NCBI GenBank assembly: GCA_945865405.1
Contig: CAMBDS010000004.1
Location: 124,001 to 188,000, forward strand
Direction: 5' to 3'
Source: Caldithrix abyssi DSM 13497
GTDB taxonomy: Bacteria > Electryoneota > AABM5-125-24 > Hatepunaeales > Hatepunaeaceae
DNA length: 64,000 bases
Below the pieces are notes generated by a model, which worked only from the letters and a program-made list of their open reading frames with translations, was not told the origin of the DNA and did no database searches. This document shows positions 8,538 through 16,512 of this stretch, piece by piece; the first letter of the stretch is position 1; each line of letters starts with the position of its first letter. The translations under genes were made by a program, and so were the position numbers.

Positions 8538-9284
8538 TTGAAATATCAATATCTACAGACATTTGTATTCCTGTTACTTCTATCCGGATGTGCTCTAAAT
8601 CAGCCATTCAAAGAATTTAACGCTACCACTGCAATTGCCGCCCTTGATGAAATTTCCTCTCGGCGGCGAACGTTGAACAACATCGATGCCAAGTTAACTA
8701 TCGGACTCGAATCACCCAAAGGGAACATCCATCTCCGCTGTGACTTAATAATAGAATCCGGGAATGATTGGAAAATAAAACTATCCGGGCCACTCGGCGT
8801 CGATCTTGCCTTGATCGAAATACACGGCGAGCGCTACACGATGAAGAACCTTCAGTTAGGTGAAACAACTGAAGGATACACCGACGAGGTTCTCTTTATT
8901 CCAAACTTCGATGTGCAGTTGCCGCCGTTGAAAATCCTTGCTTCTATGATAATCCCGTATCCCAATATCATTTATCCGCAAGACTGGGTTATTACTGGTT
9001 CAAATCTAATGGCTAATGGAGACCTAAAGCTGTCACGCTCTTCTCAGACGGGAATTGACGTCCGAGTTCTTCATCTTGATTATAACCCGTTGCGAGTGCA
9101 TGATGAAGTCATCACACTTAAGGAAGCTACGACGCTTAGTCGCAGTTTCAAATATGCCGATTCAAAGTCATTTCTCCCGAATTTTGTTGAATCGAAATTT
9201 GGTGAGTTAGTCTTGAAAATCACCTATAACGCATTGACGATCACTAAAAGTACCAAATCTTCCTTTCAATTGATCCCGTTATGA
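8538..9284 (+). CDS. Outer-membrane lipoprotein, DUF4292/LolB-like
   Basis: This 248-residue protein has a clear lipoprotein signal: a hydrophobic stretch FVFLLLLSGC ending in a lipobox LSGC at residues 15-18. The body reads as a run of beta strands (IDAKLTIGLESPKGNIHL, WKIKLSGPLGVDLALIEI, RYTMKNLQLGE), a pattern shared by LolA/LolB-fold lipoproteins and DUF4292 proteins of the Bacteroidetes group, which may handle lipids or lipoproteins. The start is TTG. It overlaps the next glycosyltransferase by four bases (ATGA). The family call rests on pattern only, so exact function is unknown. Confidence 0.65.
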   Translation: MKYQYLQTFVFLLLLSGCALNQPFKEFNATTAIAALDEISSRRRTLNNIDAKLTIGLESPKGNIHLRCDLIIESGNDWKIKLSGPLGVDLALIEIHGERYTMKNLQLGETTEGYTDEVLFIPNFDVQLPPLKILASMIIPYPNIIYPQDWVITGSNLMANGDLKLSRSSQTGIDVRVLHLDYNPLRVHDEVITLKEATTLSRSFKYADSKSFLPNFVESKFGELVLKITYNALTITKSTKSSFQLIPL

Positions 9285-10240
9285 GCGCTTCTGTCATAGA
9301 TTTATCCGTTGTAATCCCTTTCTTGAATGAAGAGGGGTCTTTGGTTGAGCTTCACCAGCGGCTCACTAATGTGGCTACAGCCCAAAACTTGAACTATGAA
9401 CTGATCTTCGTTGATGACGGGAGTAGGGATGCCTCTAACTCGATTGTACATGAATTGAAGAAGTCCGACCCCCGGGTCAGACTGATTACATTCCGCAGAA
9501 ATCAAGGAAAATCAGCCGCATTGGAGGTTGGATTTTCGCAATCGAGAGGCAATTTCGTCGTGACAATGGATGCCGATCTGCAAGACGATCCCGCTGAAAT
9601 TCCCAACCTAATAGCAAAGCTTTCAGAAGGCTTTGACCTTGTAAGTGGCTGGAAACAGGTTCGCCACGATCCCATCACCAAAACTCTACCGTCCAAGGTA
9701 TTTAACAAAGTTACCGGCTTCCTTTCGGGAATTGAGCTACACGATTTTAATTGCGGCTTAAAAATTTACCGTCGCGAGGTAACACAGGAACTACATGTTT
9801 ACGGTGAACGACACAGGTTTCTTCCGGTTCTTGCTCATATGCAAGGATTCCGCGTCGGTGAATTGCCTGTCCAGCACCATCCGCGAGTGCATGGAAAGAC
9901 TAAGTTTGGCGCATACCGATTTCTCGCCGGTTTTTTTGACCTGACGACGCTCCTGTTCCGCATGAAGTTTGTCACCAAACCGCTCCATTTTTTCGGAAGT
10001 CTCGGCTCGATTAGTTTGTTGATTGGACTCGGAATAATCGGATATCTTTCGTTTGGCTGGTTTCAAGGTCGCTGGATAGGCAATCGGCCGATCCTGCTGA
10101 TTGGCGTTTTAGGGGTCGTCTCAGGTGTTCAACTATTTACTCTGGGACTTCTGGCTGAGATGATTGCCGAAAAGTCTGCCCGTACAACTCCTCCACTTCG
10201 ACCTGAATCCGATTTGCTCGATCAAGATAAACTTAGGTGA
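9281..10240 (+). CDS. Family 2 glycosyltransferase, DPM1/GtrB-like with two membrane helices
   Basis: This 319-residue inner-membrane enzyme has a GT-A domain over residues 1-230. It starts with LSVVIPFLNEEGSL, has the nucleotide-sugar residues FVDDGSRD, and the metal-binding region MDADLQDDP at about 96-104. HRFLPVLAHMQGF and VQHHPRVHGKTKFG are typical of polyprenol-phosphate hexose synthases. Two C-terminal transmembrane helices (about 240-262 and 275-300) anchor it. It likely moves a sugar from UDP- or GDP-sugar to undecaprenyl phosphate. It overlaps both neighbours by four bases in a glycosyltransferase operon. Confidence 0.85.
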   Translation: MSASVIDLSVVIPFLNEEGSLVELHQRLTNVATAQNLNYELIFVDDGSRDASNSIVHELKKSDPRVRLITFRRNQGKSAALEVGFSQSRGNFVVTMDADLQDDPAEIPNLIAKLSEGFDLVSGWKQVRHDPITKTLPSKVFNKVTGFLSGIELHDFNCGLKIYRREVTQELHVYGERHRFLPVLAHMQGFRVGELPVQHHPRVHGKTKFGAYRFLAGFFDLTTLLFRMKFVTKPLHFFGSLGSISLLIGLGIIGYLSFGWFQGRWIGNRPILLIGVLGVVSGVQLFTLGLLAEMIAEKSARTTPPLRPESDLLDQDKLR

Positions 10241-11367
10241 AATTAGCTTTTGTAGGTCCGGTTCACCCTTATCGGGGTGGAATTGCTCAATTTAATGCTC
10301 GTCTTGTCAGTGAAATGAGCATAAAAGATGACTGCCTGATAATCAACTTTTCCCGCCTCTATCCCGACTTCCTTTTTCCCGGAAAAACCCAGTTCGACAA
10401 AAGTGCTATTCAATTTGGCTATCCGGCTGAAAGACTCATTGACTCAATCAATCCGTTAAGCTGGCGAAAGGCATCACACGGCTTGAAAAGCTGGAAACCA
10501 GATGCAGTTATCTTTCATTACTGGCATCCATTTTTCATCCCTGCATATACTTCTATTGCAAGGTCAATTGGTGCAGATATTCCTCGTGTCGCCATTTGTC
10601 ATAACATAACACCGCACGAGGGCACGGCATTCCAGAAAATTCTCACTCGCTATTTATTGAGTAACATCGACGGTTTCATGGTGCATGCAAAATCTGAAGG
10701 TGTTGATTTATTAAGATTAAAATCAACGGCAATATTTAAATCAGCATTTCATCCGCTTTATGACAATTTCCCCGGTCAGGATATTTCTCGCAAAGACGCA
10801 CGATATAAGTTGAACATCGAGCCTAATTGTAAATTAGCGTTGTATTTCGGGCTTATCAGACCTTACAAAGGAGTTGATCTCTTTTTTGAGGCATCCAAAC
10901 ATCTCCTTGACATACCCGATTTGAAAATGTTGGCAGTTGGTGAGGTCTATGGCGGGAAGAGCATTTTAGAGAATCAGATCAAATCACTCGCACAGGTAAG
11001 AGCTGAATTTATAGATAGATACATTCCCAATGAGGAAGTGTCACTATATTTTCGAGCTTCTGATCTTGTTGTTTTGCCGTACCGTTCGGCGACTCAAAGC
11101 GGCGTTGTGCCGATTGCCTATGCCTGCAATAGACCCGTCGTAGTAACCGACGTTGGCGGGCTATCTGAGGTAGTTAGTGACGGCGAAAGCGGATATATTG
11201 TTCCGCCAAACGACGTACTGGCTATTGCTGGAGCCATCAGAAAGTTTTTTAACTTACAGAATAGCAATGACTTCAACGTCGGGTTAGCAGATATGCGCAA
11301 AAAGCTAAGTTGGAGTAGATATGGTGAATTATTGAGAGAATTAATCACTGAGGTTCGGAAGCCGTGA
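10237..11367 (+). CDS. Family 4 (GT-B fold) glycosyltransferase
   Basis: This 376-residue protein has the glycine-rich N-terminal loop of GT-B enzymes (GPVHPYRGGIAQFN, residues 7-20). Its C-terminal Rossmann half begins near residue 200 (LALYFGLIRPYKGVDLFFEA). The donor-binding segment is DLVVLPYRSATQSGVVPIAYA with the conserved later glutamate in VTDVGGLSEVVSDGESGYIV. It most likely transfers a hexose from a nucleotide sugar to a glycan or lipid acceptor in the cytoplasm. The start is GTG overlapping the previous stop (GTGA), and its stop overlaps the next start in the same way. The sugar and the product are unknown. Confidence 0.85.
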   Translation: MKLAFVGPVHPYRGGIAQFNARLVSEMSIKDDCLIINFSRLYPDFLFPGKTQFDKSAIQFGYPAERLIDSINPLSWRKASHGLKSWKPDAVIFHYWHPFFIPAYTSIARSIGADIPRVAICHNITPHEGTAFQKILTRYLLSNIDGFMVHAKSEGVDLLRLKSTAIFKSAFHPLYDNFPGQDISRKDARYKLNIEPNCKLALYFGLIRPYKGVDLFFEASKHLLDIPDLKMLAVGEVYGGKSILENQIKSLAQVRAEFIDRYIPNEEVSLYFRASDLVVLPYRSATQSGVVPIAYACNRPVVVTDVGGLSEVVSDGESGYIVPPNDVLAIAGAIRKFFNLQNSNDFNVGLADMRKKLSWSRYGELLRELITEVRKP

Positions 11368-12287
11368 GTAATCAACCTCTTGTCGTCGCAATTATCGTCA
11401 ATTGGAATCAAAAAAACCTGTTAGAATTAGCAATCAAATCTCTGTTGAATAGTGAATATCCAAACATAAAAATTATTGTCGTCGATAATGCCTCAAAAGA
11501 CGGCTCAGTCGAAATGGTTAGAAATTTCTATTCCAATGTAATACTTATAGATAACAATAAAAATCTCGGATTTTCGCGGGGGAATAATCAGGGAATCGAA
11601 GTGGCACTGCGTGTAGGTGCTGACTTCCTCTTTTTTCTGAACAATGATGCCACCATTGCCCCCCGTTGTTTGAGCAGTTTAGTCTCTATATTTCAGTCAG
11701 ATCCGAAATGTGGCTCTGCGAGCCCATTTATCCTATATGCTGATAAATCAGATACTATCTGGTTTGGGGGAGGTGAGGTATCGCTTTGGAGTGGAATTGT
11801 AAAACATTTGCATATCCGAAAAAAAATGAGTGACAATTATAAAAATGCAACTACTGAATACATAACAGCTTGCGCAATGATGGTCAGAAGTGAAACTATC
11901 CAACAAGTCGGGGGCTTCGACGAACGTTATGCACTCTATAGTGAGGACGTTGACCTCTCGCTACGAATCCGTAAAGCAGGCTGGAGCCTGAACATAACAC
12001 CTGGCGCACTCGCTTTCCATAGCGTCTCGGCTTCTACCGGAGGAGGATTATCGCCATTCAAAGCGTTCTATCGAGCACGCAGTACTGCGATTCTTTTGAG
12101 GAGGTGGGGACCGTGGTGGGTGTGGTGTGTTGTCCCTATTTTTGGAACAATTGGATTATTGGGAATTACTGCAGGATTAATTGTCAAAGGCCAACCTAAT
12201 ATAATACCTGCCTTATGGCAAGGAATTTACAGAGGTCTTACCGGAGCTAAAATACCGGAAAAATATCAACTTGAATTCACAAAATGA
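11364..12287 (+). CDS. Family 2 glycosyltransferase, rhamnosyltransferase-like
   Basis: This 307-residue protein starts with VAIIVNWNQKNLLELAI and has VVDNASKDGSVEMV at about residues 35-48, the nucleotide-binding part of GT2 enzymes. FFLNNDATIAPRCL at about 89-102 supplies the acidic metal site, and GGFDERYALYSEDVDLSLRI at about 174-193 carries the catalytic-base region. A C-terminal hydrophobic helix near 255-275 suggests membrane association. This form resembles WbbL-type rhamnosyltransferases of O-antigen and exopolysaccharide loci. It is the last of three overlapping glycosyltransferase genes; mutM follows 12 bases later. Confidence 0.85.
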   Translation: MSNQPLVVAIIVNWNQKNLLELAIKSLLNSEYPNIKIIVVDNASKDGSVEMVRNFYSNVILIDNNKNLGFSRGNNQGIEVALRVGADFLFFLNNDATIAPRCLSSLVSIFQSDPKCGSASPFILYADKSDTIWFGGGEVSLWSGIVKHLHIRKKMSDNYKNATTEYITACAMMVRSETIQQVGGFDERYALYSEDVDLSLRIRKAGWSLNITPGALAFHSVSASTGGGLSPFKAFYRARSTAILLRRWGPWWVWCVVPIFGTIGLLGITAGLIVKGQPNIIPALWQGIYRGLTGAKIPEKYQLEFTK

Positions 12288-12299
12288 GTACTCTTATTT

Positions 12300-13103
12300 A
12301 TGCCTGAATTACCAGAAGTAGAAGCCGTCTGTCGACAGCTTTCCATATCTATCCCTGAATCAAAGGTTGTTGGAACCGAAATACTTTTACAACGAATCAT
12401 CCGCGAAGGCAATCCGGATATGCTTGTCGGTAGCACATTCAAATCGGTAGAGCGGATTGGAAAATTCATAAGAATTCGCACCGACACCCGATTATCTCTT
12501 TTTGTCCATTTGCGAATGACTGGGCAGTTATTCTGGGAGCCTGCTGAATATCTGAGAGATAGATTTGTCAGGTGCATACTCACAACCGACAACGGCATAA
12601 TCACCTTTCGGGACGTGCGAACTCTCGGCGGATTATGGATTTGCGACGATGAAAAGCCACCGTGGAAGAAAATGGGCGTCGATCCCTTTAGCAAACACTT
12701 TACAGTGGCATACCTGACCGAAAAACTTGCTAAACGAAAGGTACCGATAAAACCTATGCTACTGGATCAGGCTTTTATCGCAGGAATCGGCAATATTTAC
12801 GCTTCAGAAATTTTGTTTAATGCAGGAATTAATCCTCTCCGTCTGGCTTCATCGATTGACTCGTCCGAAATCCCAAGACTACATGATGGAGTAATAAGGA
12901 TATTACAATCTGCAATCGATGCAAAGGGTACAACGTTTAAAAATTTCCGATTGAGCGACGGTAAGGAAGGCGCTTTTCGTGAATTTCTAAAGGTTTATGC
13001 TCATGGCGGAGAGCCTTGTGCAATATGCGGCACAGTATTGGAAAGAATCACTCAGGCAGGCCGAAGCACTTATTTCTGTTCGATATGTCAGCCTTTGACT
13101 TGA
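12300..13103 (+). CDS. mutM: Formamidopyrimidine-DNA glycosylase
   Basis: MutM removes oxidised purines such as 8-oxoguanine and nicks the DNA. The 267-residue protein begins MPELPEVE, giving the catalytic Pro2 and Glu3 after removal of methionine. A conserved lysine follows in RIGKFIRI (near residue 57), and the helix-two-turn-helix region has AGIGNIYASEILF. The C-terminal zinc finger has two CxxC pairs (CAICG near residue 240 and CSIC near the end). The ATG start is required for the catalytic proline and is therefore certain. Confidence 0.97.
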   Translation: MPELPEVEAVCRQLSISIPESKVVGTEILLQRIIREGNPDMLVGSTFKSVERIGKFIRIRTDTRLSLFVHLRMTGQLFWEPAEYLRDRFVRCILTTDNGIITFRDVRTLGGLWICDDEKPPWKKMGVDPFSKHFTVAYLTEKLAKRKVPIKPMLLDQAFIAGIGNIYASEILFNAGINPLRLASSIDSSEIPRLHDGVIRILQSAIDAKGTTFKNFRLSDGKEGAFREFLKVYAHGGEPCAICGTVLERITQAGRSTYFCSICQPLT

Positions 13104-13122
13104 TTCCTCGCGTCATAAGAAG

Positions 13123-13728
13123 ATGATCTCGCTGATTCACAGCAAGTGGCTTCGAGCATCGTTGCGATATCGTTTCCGTGGAAGCAGGAGTCCATTTGAG
13201 GCGATTGCTCGCTCTGAATTGCAATGTGCGGCCAAATTATTTGACAAATTTTGCACTAATAGGGTAGGGTGGACGCTCGATCTTGGAGCCGGGGCAGGTG
13301 GAATATGGCTTTTTTCCACACCTCCAGAAAAATTGATTGCACTCGATTATGCCCCACAAATAGCCCCTTTCAGCACGTATCGTCATCGGATTACAGCTGA
13401 CGCAGCATATCTTCCATTTAGCAACGACACATTTTCCACGATTTTGGCACTGGGATTGCTTGAATATATCCCTGAGATCGAGAGCACGATGTTGGCATGG
13501 CGATCTGCTTCTAAGGTGGGGGGGAAATTACTGATAACAAACTCACCGCCCACATTGCCAAACCGGCTCAGGGCTTGGCTCGGGCTTGGTGCCATAACGC
13601 GAAGCGATTCTGTTATTCGTGGGATACTTTCCCGCAACGGCTGGGAGATCGTCGAAAATTCAGAAAAACGAGCGGGCTGGCAAACACTTCTGGTCGCCGA
13701 AGCCGTACTCCTGCATGAAAATACTTGA
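13123..13728 (+). CDS. Class I SAM-dependent methyltransferase
   Basis: This 201-residue protein has the SAM-binding motif I in LDLGAGAGGIW at about residues 48-58. An acidic residue at the end of strand 2 follows (LIALDYAP), then DAAYLPFSNDTFSTILAL, which is motif II/III of the ubiE-like methyltransferase family. The substrate cannot be told. It follows mutM by 19 bases and precedes the subtilase group after about 108 bases. It is shorter than most family members at the C-terminus but shows no sign of damage. Confidence 0.8.
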   Translation: MISLIHSKWLRASLRYRFRGSRSPFEAIARSELQCAAKLFDKFCTNRVGWTLDLGAGAGGIWLFSTPPEKLIALDYAPQIAPFSTYRHRITADAAYLPFSNDTFSTILALGLLEYIPEIESTMLAWRSASKVGGKLLITNSPPTLPNRLRAWLGLGAITRSDSVIRGILSRNGWEIVENSEKRAGWQTLLVAEAVLLHENT

Positions 13729-13759
13729 TCTCTACGTTAATAAACAATTATTAACTGTC

Positions 13760-13788
13760 TTGGAATACTTTCAAAATATCACTATCTT
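13760..13788 (+). promoter_or_regulatory. Putative promoter of the subtilase operon
   Basis: TTGGAA at 13760-13765 and TATCTT at 13783-13788 are 17 bases apart. The predicted transcript start falls within or next to a perfect inverted repeat at 13791-13807. An overlapping TATATT at 13788-13793 could serve as an alternative -10 element. This is a motif match only. Confidence 0.35.
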
Positions 13789-13790
13789 AT

Positions 13791-13807
13791 ATTGCTGGGT
13801 CAGCAAT
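13791..13807. promoter_or_regulatory. Inverted repeat in the leader of the subtilase operon
   Basis: ATTGCTG and CAGCAAT form a perfect 7-base inverted repeat with the 3-base centre GGT. It lies 30 bases before the first subtilase start and right after a promoter-like sequence. It could be an operator or a 5' mRNA hairpin. Confidence 0.35.
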
Positions 13808-13836
13808 TACAATTTTCGCATTCCGGAGAATCGCAA

Positions 13837-16485
13837 ATGAATTCCGATCGCCGCCACATTTTCCCCTTTTTAACAGCAATTTTGGTCGCTCTACCGATTC
13901 TGGTAAATGCCAGCACCATACAATATCCTCATTGGACAGGAGTAGTTGTGGTCAAGGTCTTGCCGGGTTACCTTCCAGCATTCGAAGGAACATCAAGTGA
14001 GCGAACCGGTGTTTTGCCAATTGACCGTTTTCTCGATGACATTGGTGCGACTAAATTTGAGCTGAAGTTTATCGACGCACTACCACCAGTATCAGGTGGG
14101 GTCGATATAACTCGCTTCTACAATGTCTATTTTCCCGAAACGATTTCAGTAGCCGATGTCTGCCACGATTTTCTATTGGTTGATGGTATCGAGCTTGCCG
14201 AACCGTGGCAAATCGACTATATCGTGCTTGACCACAATGACCCTCAACGAGCAAACCAGTACGGGCTTGACCTGTGTGAAGCAAACGCAGCTCACGATAT
14301 TTCCACCGGAAATCGAGATCTACCAATAGCAATTGTCGATACCGGCGTGTCTATGTCCCACAACGACCTGCGAGAAAACATCTGGGTCAACCCGAGGGAA
14401 GATCTGAACGGGGACGGCAACATTTCACAGAATGAACGAAATGACCAGAATGATGACGACCGTAATGGAAGAGTGAACGATTTCTATGGTTGGGATTTTG
14501 TTGGAGATGACAACGATCCAACCGATGTCGATGGCCACGGTACTCACTGTGCAGGAATTGCTTCGGCAGTGACTAACAATGATGTAGGTATTGCATCCGT
14601 CGGTTATTCGTGCGCCATTATGTGCGTCAGATCAGGGACTGGGAACCAGATTCAGTTTGGTTATGAAGGGATCACCTATGCTGTCCGAGCAGGTGCGAAA
14701 GTAATTTCTTGCTCGTGGGGTGGGTACGGCAGAAATGATTGGACTGACCAGACGATTCAGGCTGCTCTTCAAAATGATGTACTTGTCCTTTGTGCCTCAG
14801 GGAACGATAATGATTCAACGAAGCACTACCCTTCGGCTTACAATGCTGTGGTTGGTGTCTCATCAACGGGACGTTCGGACCGCAAATCAGATTTTTCAAA
14901 TTATGGCAGCTGGGTTGATATTTCGGCTCCCGGCTCAGGTATTCTTAGTACAGTTCCCGGCAATGGGTATCAAGCGTGGGATGGAACCTCGATGGCGTGT
15001 CCTTTTGCCGCAGGGTTGGCAATATTACTAAGGACAACTTTTCCCGATCTTACTGCTCTCGAAGCGAGAGCAATGTTGCTTGAAGGTGCAGATAATATTG
15101 ATAATTTGAATAATGCCTATCGTGGAAAACTGGGATCAGGTCGTATCAATGCTCTCAATACGCTTCAGTTGGCAAACAGGCCGCGACTTGTGATAGATAC
15201 ACTCGAGATTTTGAGTGATGATAACAGCAATGGAAAGCTGGATCCAGGCGAAAATATCGAATTTGCGGTCACCATTTCCAATGGAGAAAACGGCCGTGAG
15301 GCGGAAGATATCACGGTAATTCTTTCGACCGATGATTCTTATTTAACCTTGCAGATCGACAGCATGGCTTTCGAGGATATGGCGCCGGGTGACGTAATCG
15401 CCAACATTCAAGAGCCTTTTAATATGAATATAAGCGACGAGACTTTTCCTCATACTACGTGGATTACGGTAACTGTCATCGCCAGTCCGGGAGATGTCAG
15501 GTTGGTACATACTTATGAAATGGTAATCGGCCACCCGCCAATTTTATTGGTTGACGATGATGACGGCGGTGATATCGAACAGTATTACAAGGAATCTATT
15601 GAAGGTAGCGATCGGGGTTGGGTTCGCTGGGATGTATCGCAGAATTATTCACCAGACGCAACGACGCTTACCGACTACGAAATGGTTATCTGGGAGACCG
15701 GTGAGTCAGATCCACCTCTCGACGACCTTGATAGATACCAGATTGAATCGGCGCTAAATGACGGTGCGAATATCTTGCTCATTGGAAATAAAATTGGCGA
15801 TGATGAGTACAATCGAGACATGCTTCGAGGCACATTTGGCGCCCAACATGAACGCGATTCTGTATCAGCATATACCATCGAAGGGCTTGGTGCCGACCGT
15901 CCACTCGGAGCTGGTGTGCAGATGATGCTTACCGGAGGTGGAGGGGCAAACAATGGCCGAATTTCGCCATCTTCGATGAGTCCCATTCTCAATTTTGGTG
16001 CCGATAGCCTTGGCGTTTATTATGTAGGCGCTCAAGCTAAGGGTGTTGCTGGAGTTTATCGGGAAATGGATCACCTTAACTCTAAAGCAGTTTATCTCGG
16101 TTTTGCTTTTGAAAGCGTGACCGATGCCCGTACTTCGAGAACCGAGGTCATTGATCGACTTTACAACTGGTTTACCGGGCAGGTCAACTCGATTGATCCA
16201 TCAAATACTAACGTGCCACAACTGGTTTCGCTTGAGGACGTTTATCCCAATCCTTTCAATGGGCTGATAAATATTCGGTTTGAAGTCCCGCAGGGATTGG
16301 ACTTTAAGCTTGGTATTTATGATATGTCGGGGCGCGAGGTGTCAGTTCTTGCATCTGGCAATGGTAAGTTGACGAGTCAGATCACTTCCTGGAATGCGTC
16401 AAGGTTTCCGTCAGGTGTTTATTATGCCAGACTTGGTGTTTCTGGAGCGTCACCGTTGCAACAACGACTCGTATTAGTTAAGTAG
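13837..16485 (+). CDS. Secreted subtilisin-like serine protease with C-terminal sorting domain (first of three)
   Basis: This 882-residue protein begins with a signal peptide (residues 1-26, ending VNAS). A propeptide follows, then a subtilase domain with Asp168 (IVDTG), His234 (DGHGTHCAG), Asn323 (ASGND) and Ser385 (DGTSMACP). An EF-hand-like calcium loop DLNGDGNISQNE lies before the histidine, and a second loop DDNSNGKLDPGE comes after the catalytic domain. Next is a region beginning ILLVDDDDGGD that resembles an amidotransferase-like fold, then a C-terminal YPNPFN sorting/FlgD-like domain ending QQRLVLVK. The ATG at 13837 is chosen because GGAG precedes it. It should be exported and anchored or released at the cell surface. 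Substrates are unknown. Confidence 0.9.
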   Translation: MNSDRRHIFPFLTAILVALPILVNASTIQYPHWTGVVVVKVLPGYLPAFEGTSSERTGVLPIDRFLDDIGATKFELKFIDALPPVSGGVDITRFYNVYFPETISVADVCHDFLLVDGIELAEPWQIDYIVLDHNDPQRANQYGLDLCEANAAHDISTGNRDLPIAIVDTGVSMSHNDLRENIWVNPREDLNGDGNISQNERNDQNDDDRNGRVNDFYGWDFVGDDNDPTDVDGHGTHCAGIASAVTNNDVGIASVGYSCAIMCVRSGTGNQIQFGYEGITYAVRAGAKVISCSWGGYGRNDWTDQTIQAALQNDVLVLCASGNDNDSTKHYPSAYNAVVGVSSTGRSDRKSDFSNYGSWVDISAPGSGILSTVPGNGYQAWDGTSMACPFAAGLAILLRTTFPDLTALEARAMLLEGADNIDNLNNAYRGKLGSGRINALNTLQLANRPRLVIDTLEILSDDNSNGKLDPGENIEFAVTISNGENGREAEDITVILSTDDSYLTLQIDSMAFEDMAPGDVIANIQEPFNMNISDETFPHTTWITVTVIASPGDVRLVHTYEMVIGHPPILLVDDDDGGDIEQYYKESIEGSDRGWVRWDVSQNYSPDATTLTDYEMVIWETGESDPPLDDLDRYQIESALNDGANILLIGNKIGDDEYNRDMLRGTFGAQHERDSVSAYTIEGLGADRPLGAGVQMMLTGGGGANNGRISPSSMSPILNFGADSLGVYYVGAQAKGVAGVYREMDHLNSKAVYLGFAFESVTDARTSRTEVIDRLYNWFTGQVNSIDPSNTNVPQLVSLEDVYPNPFNGLINIRFEVPQGLDFKLGIYDMSGREVSVLASGNGKLTSQITSWNASRFPSGVYYARLGVSGASPLQQRLVLVK

Positions 16486-16512
16486 TTAACCGCAAACGTA
16501 ATGGAGGCAAAA

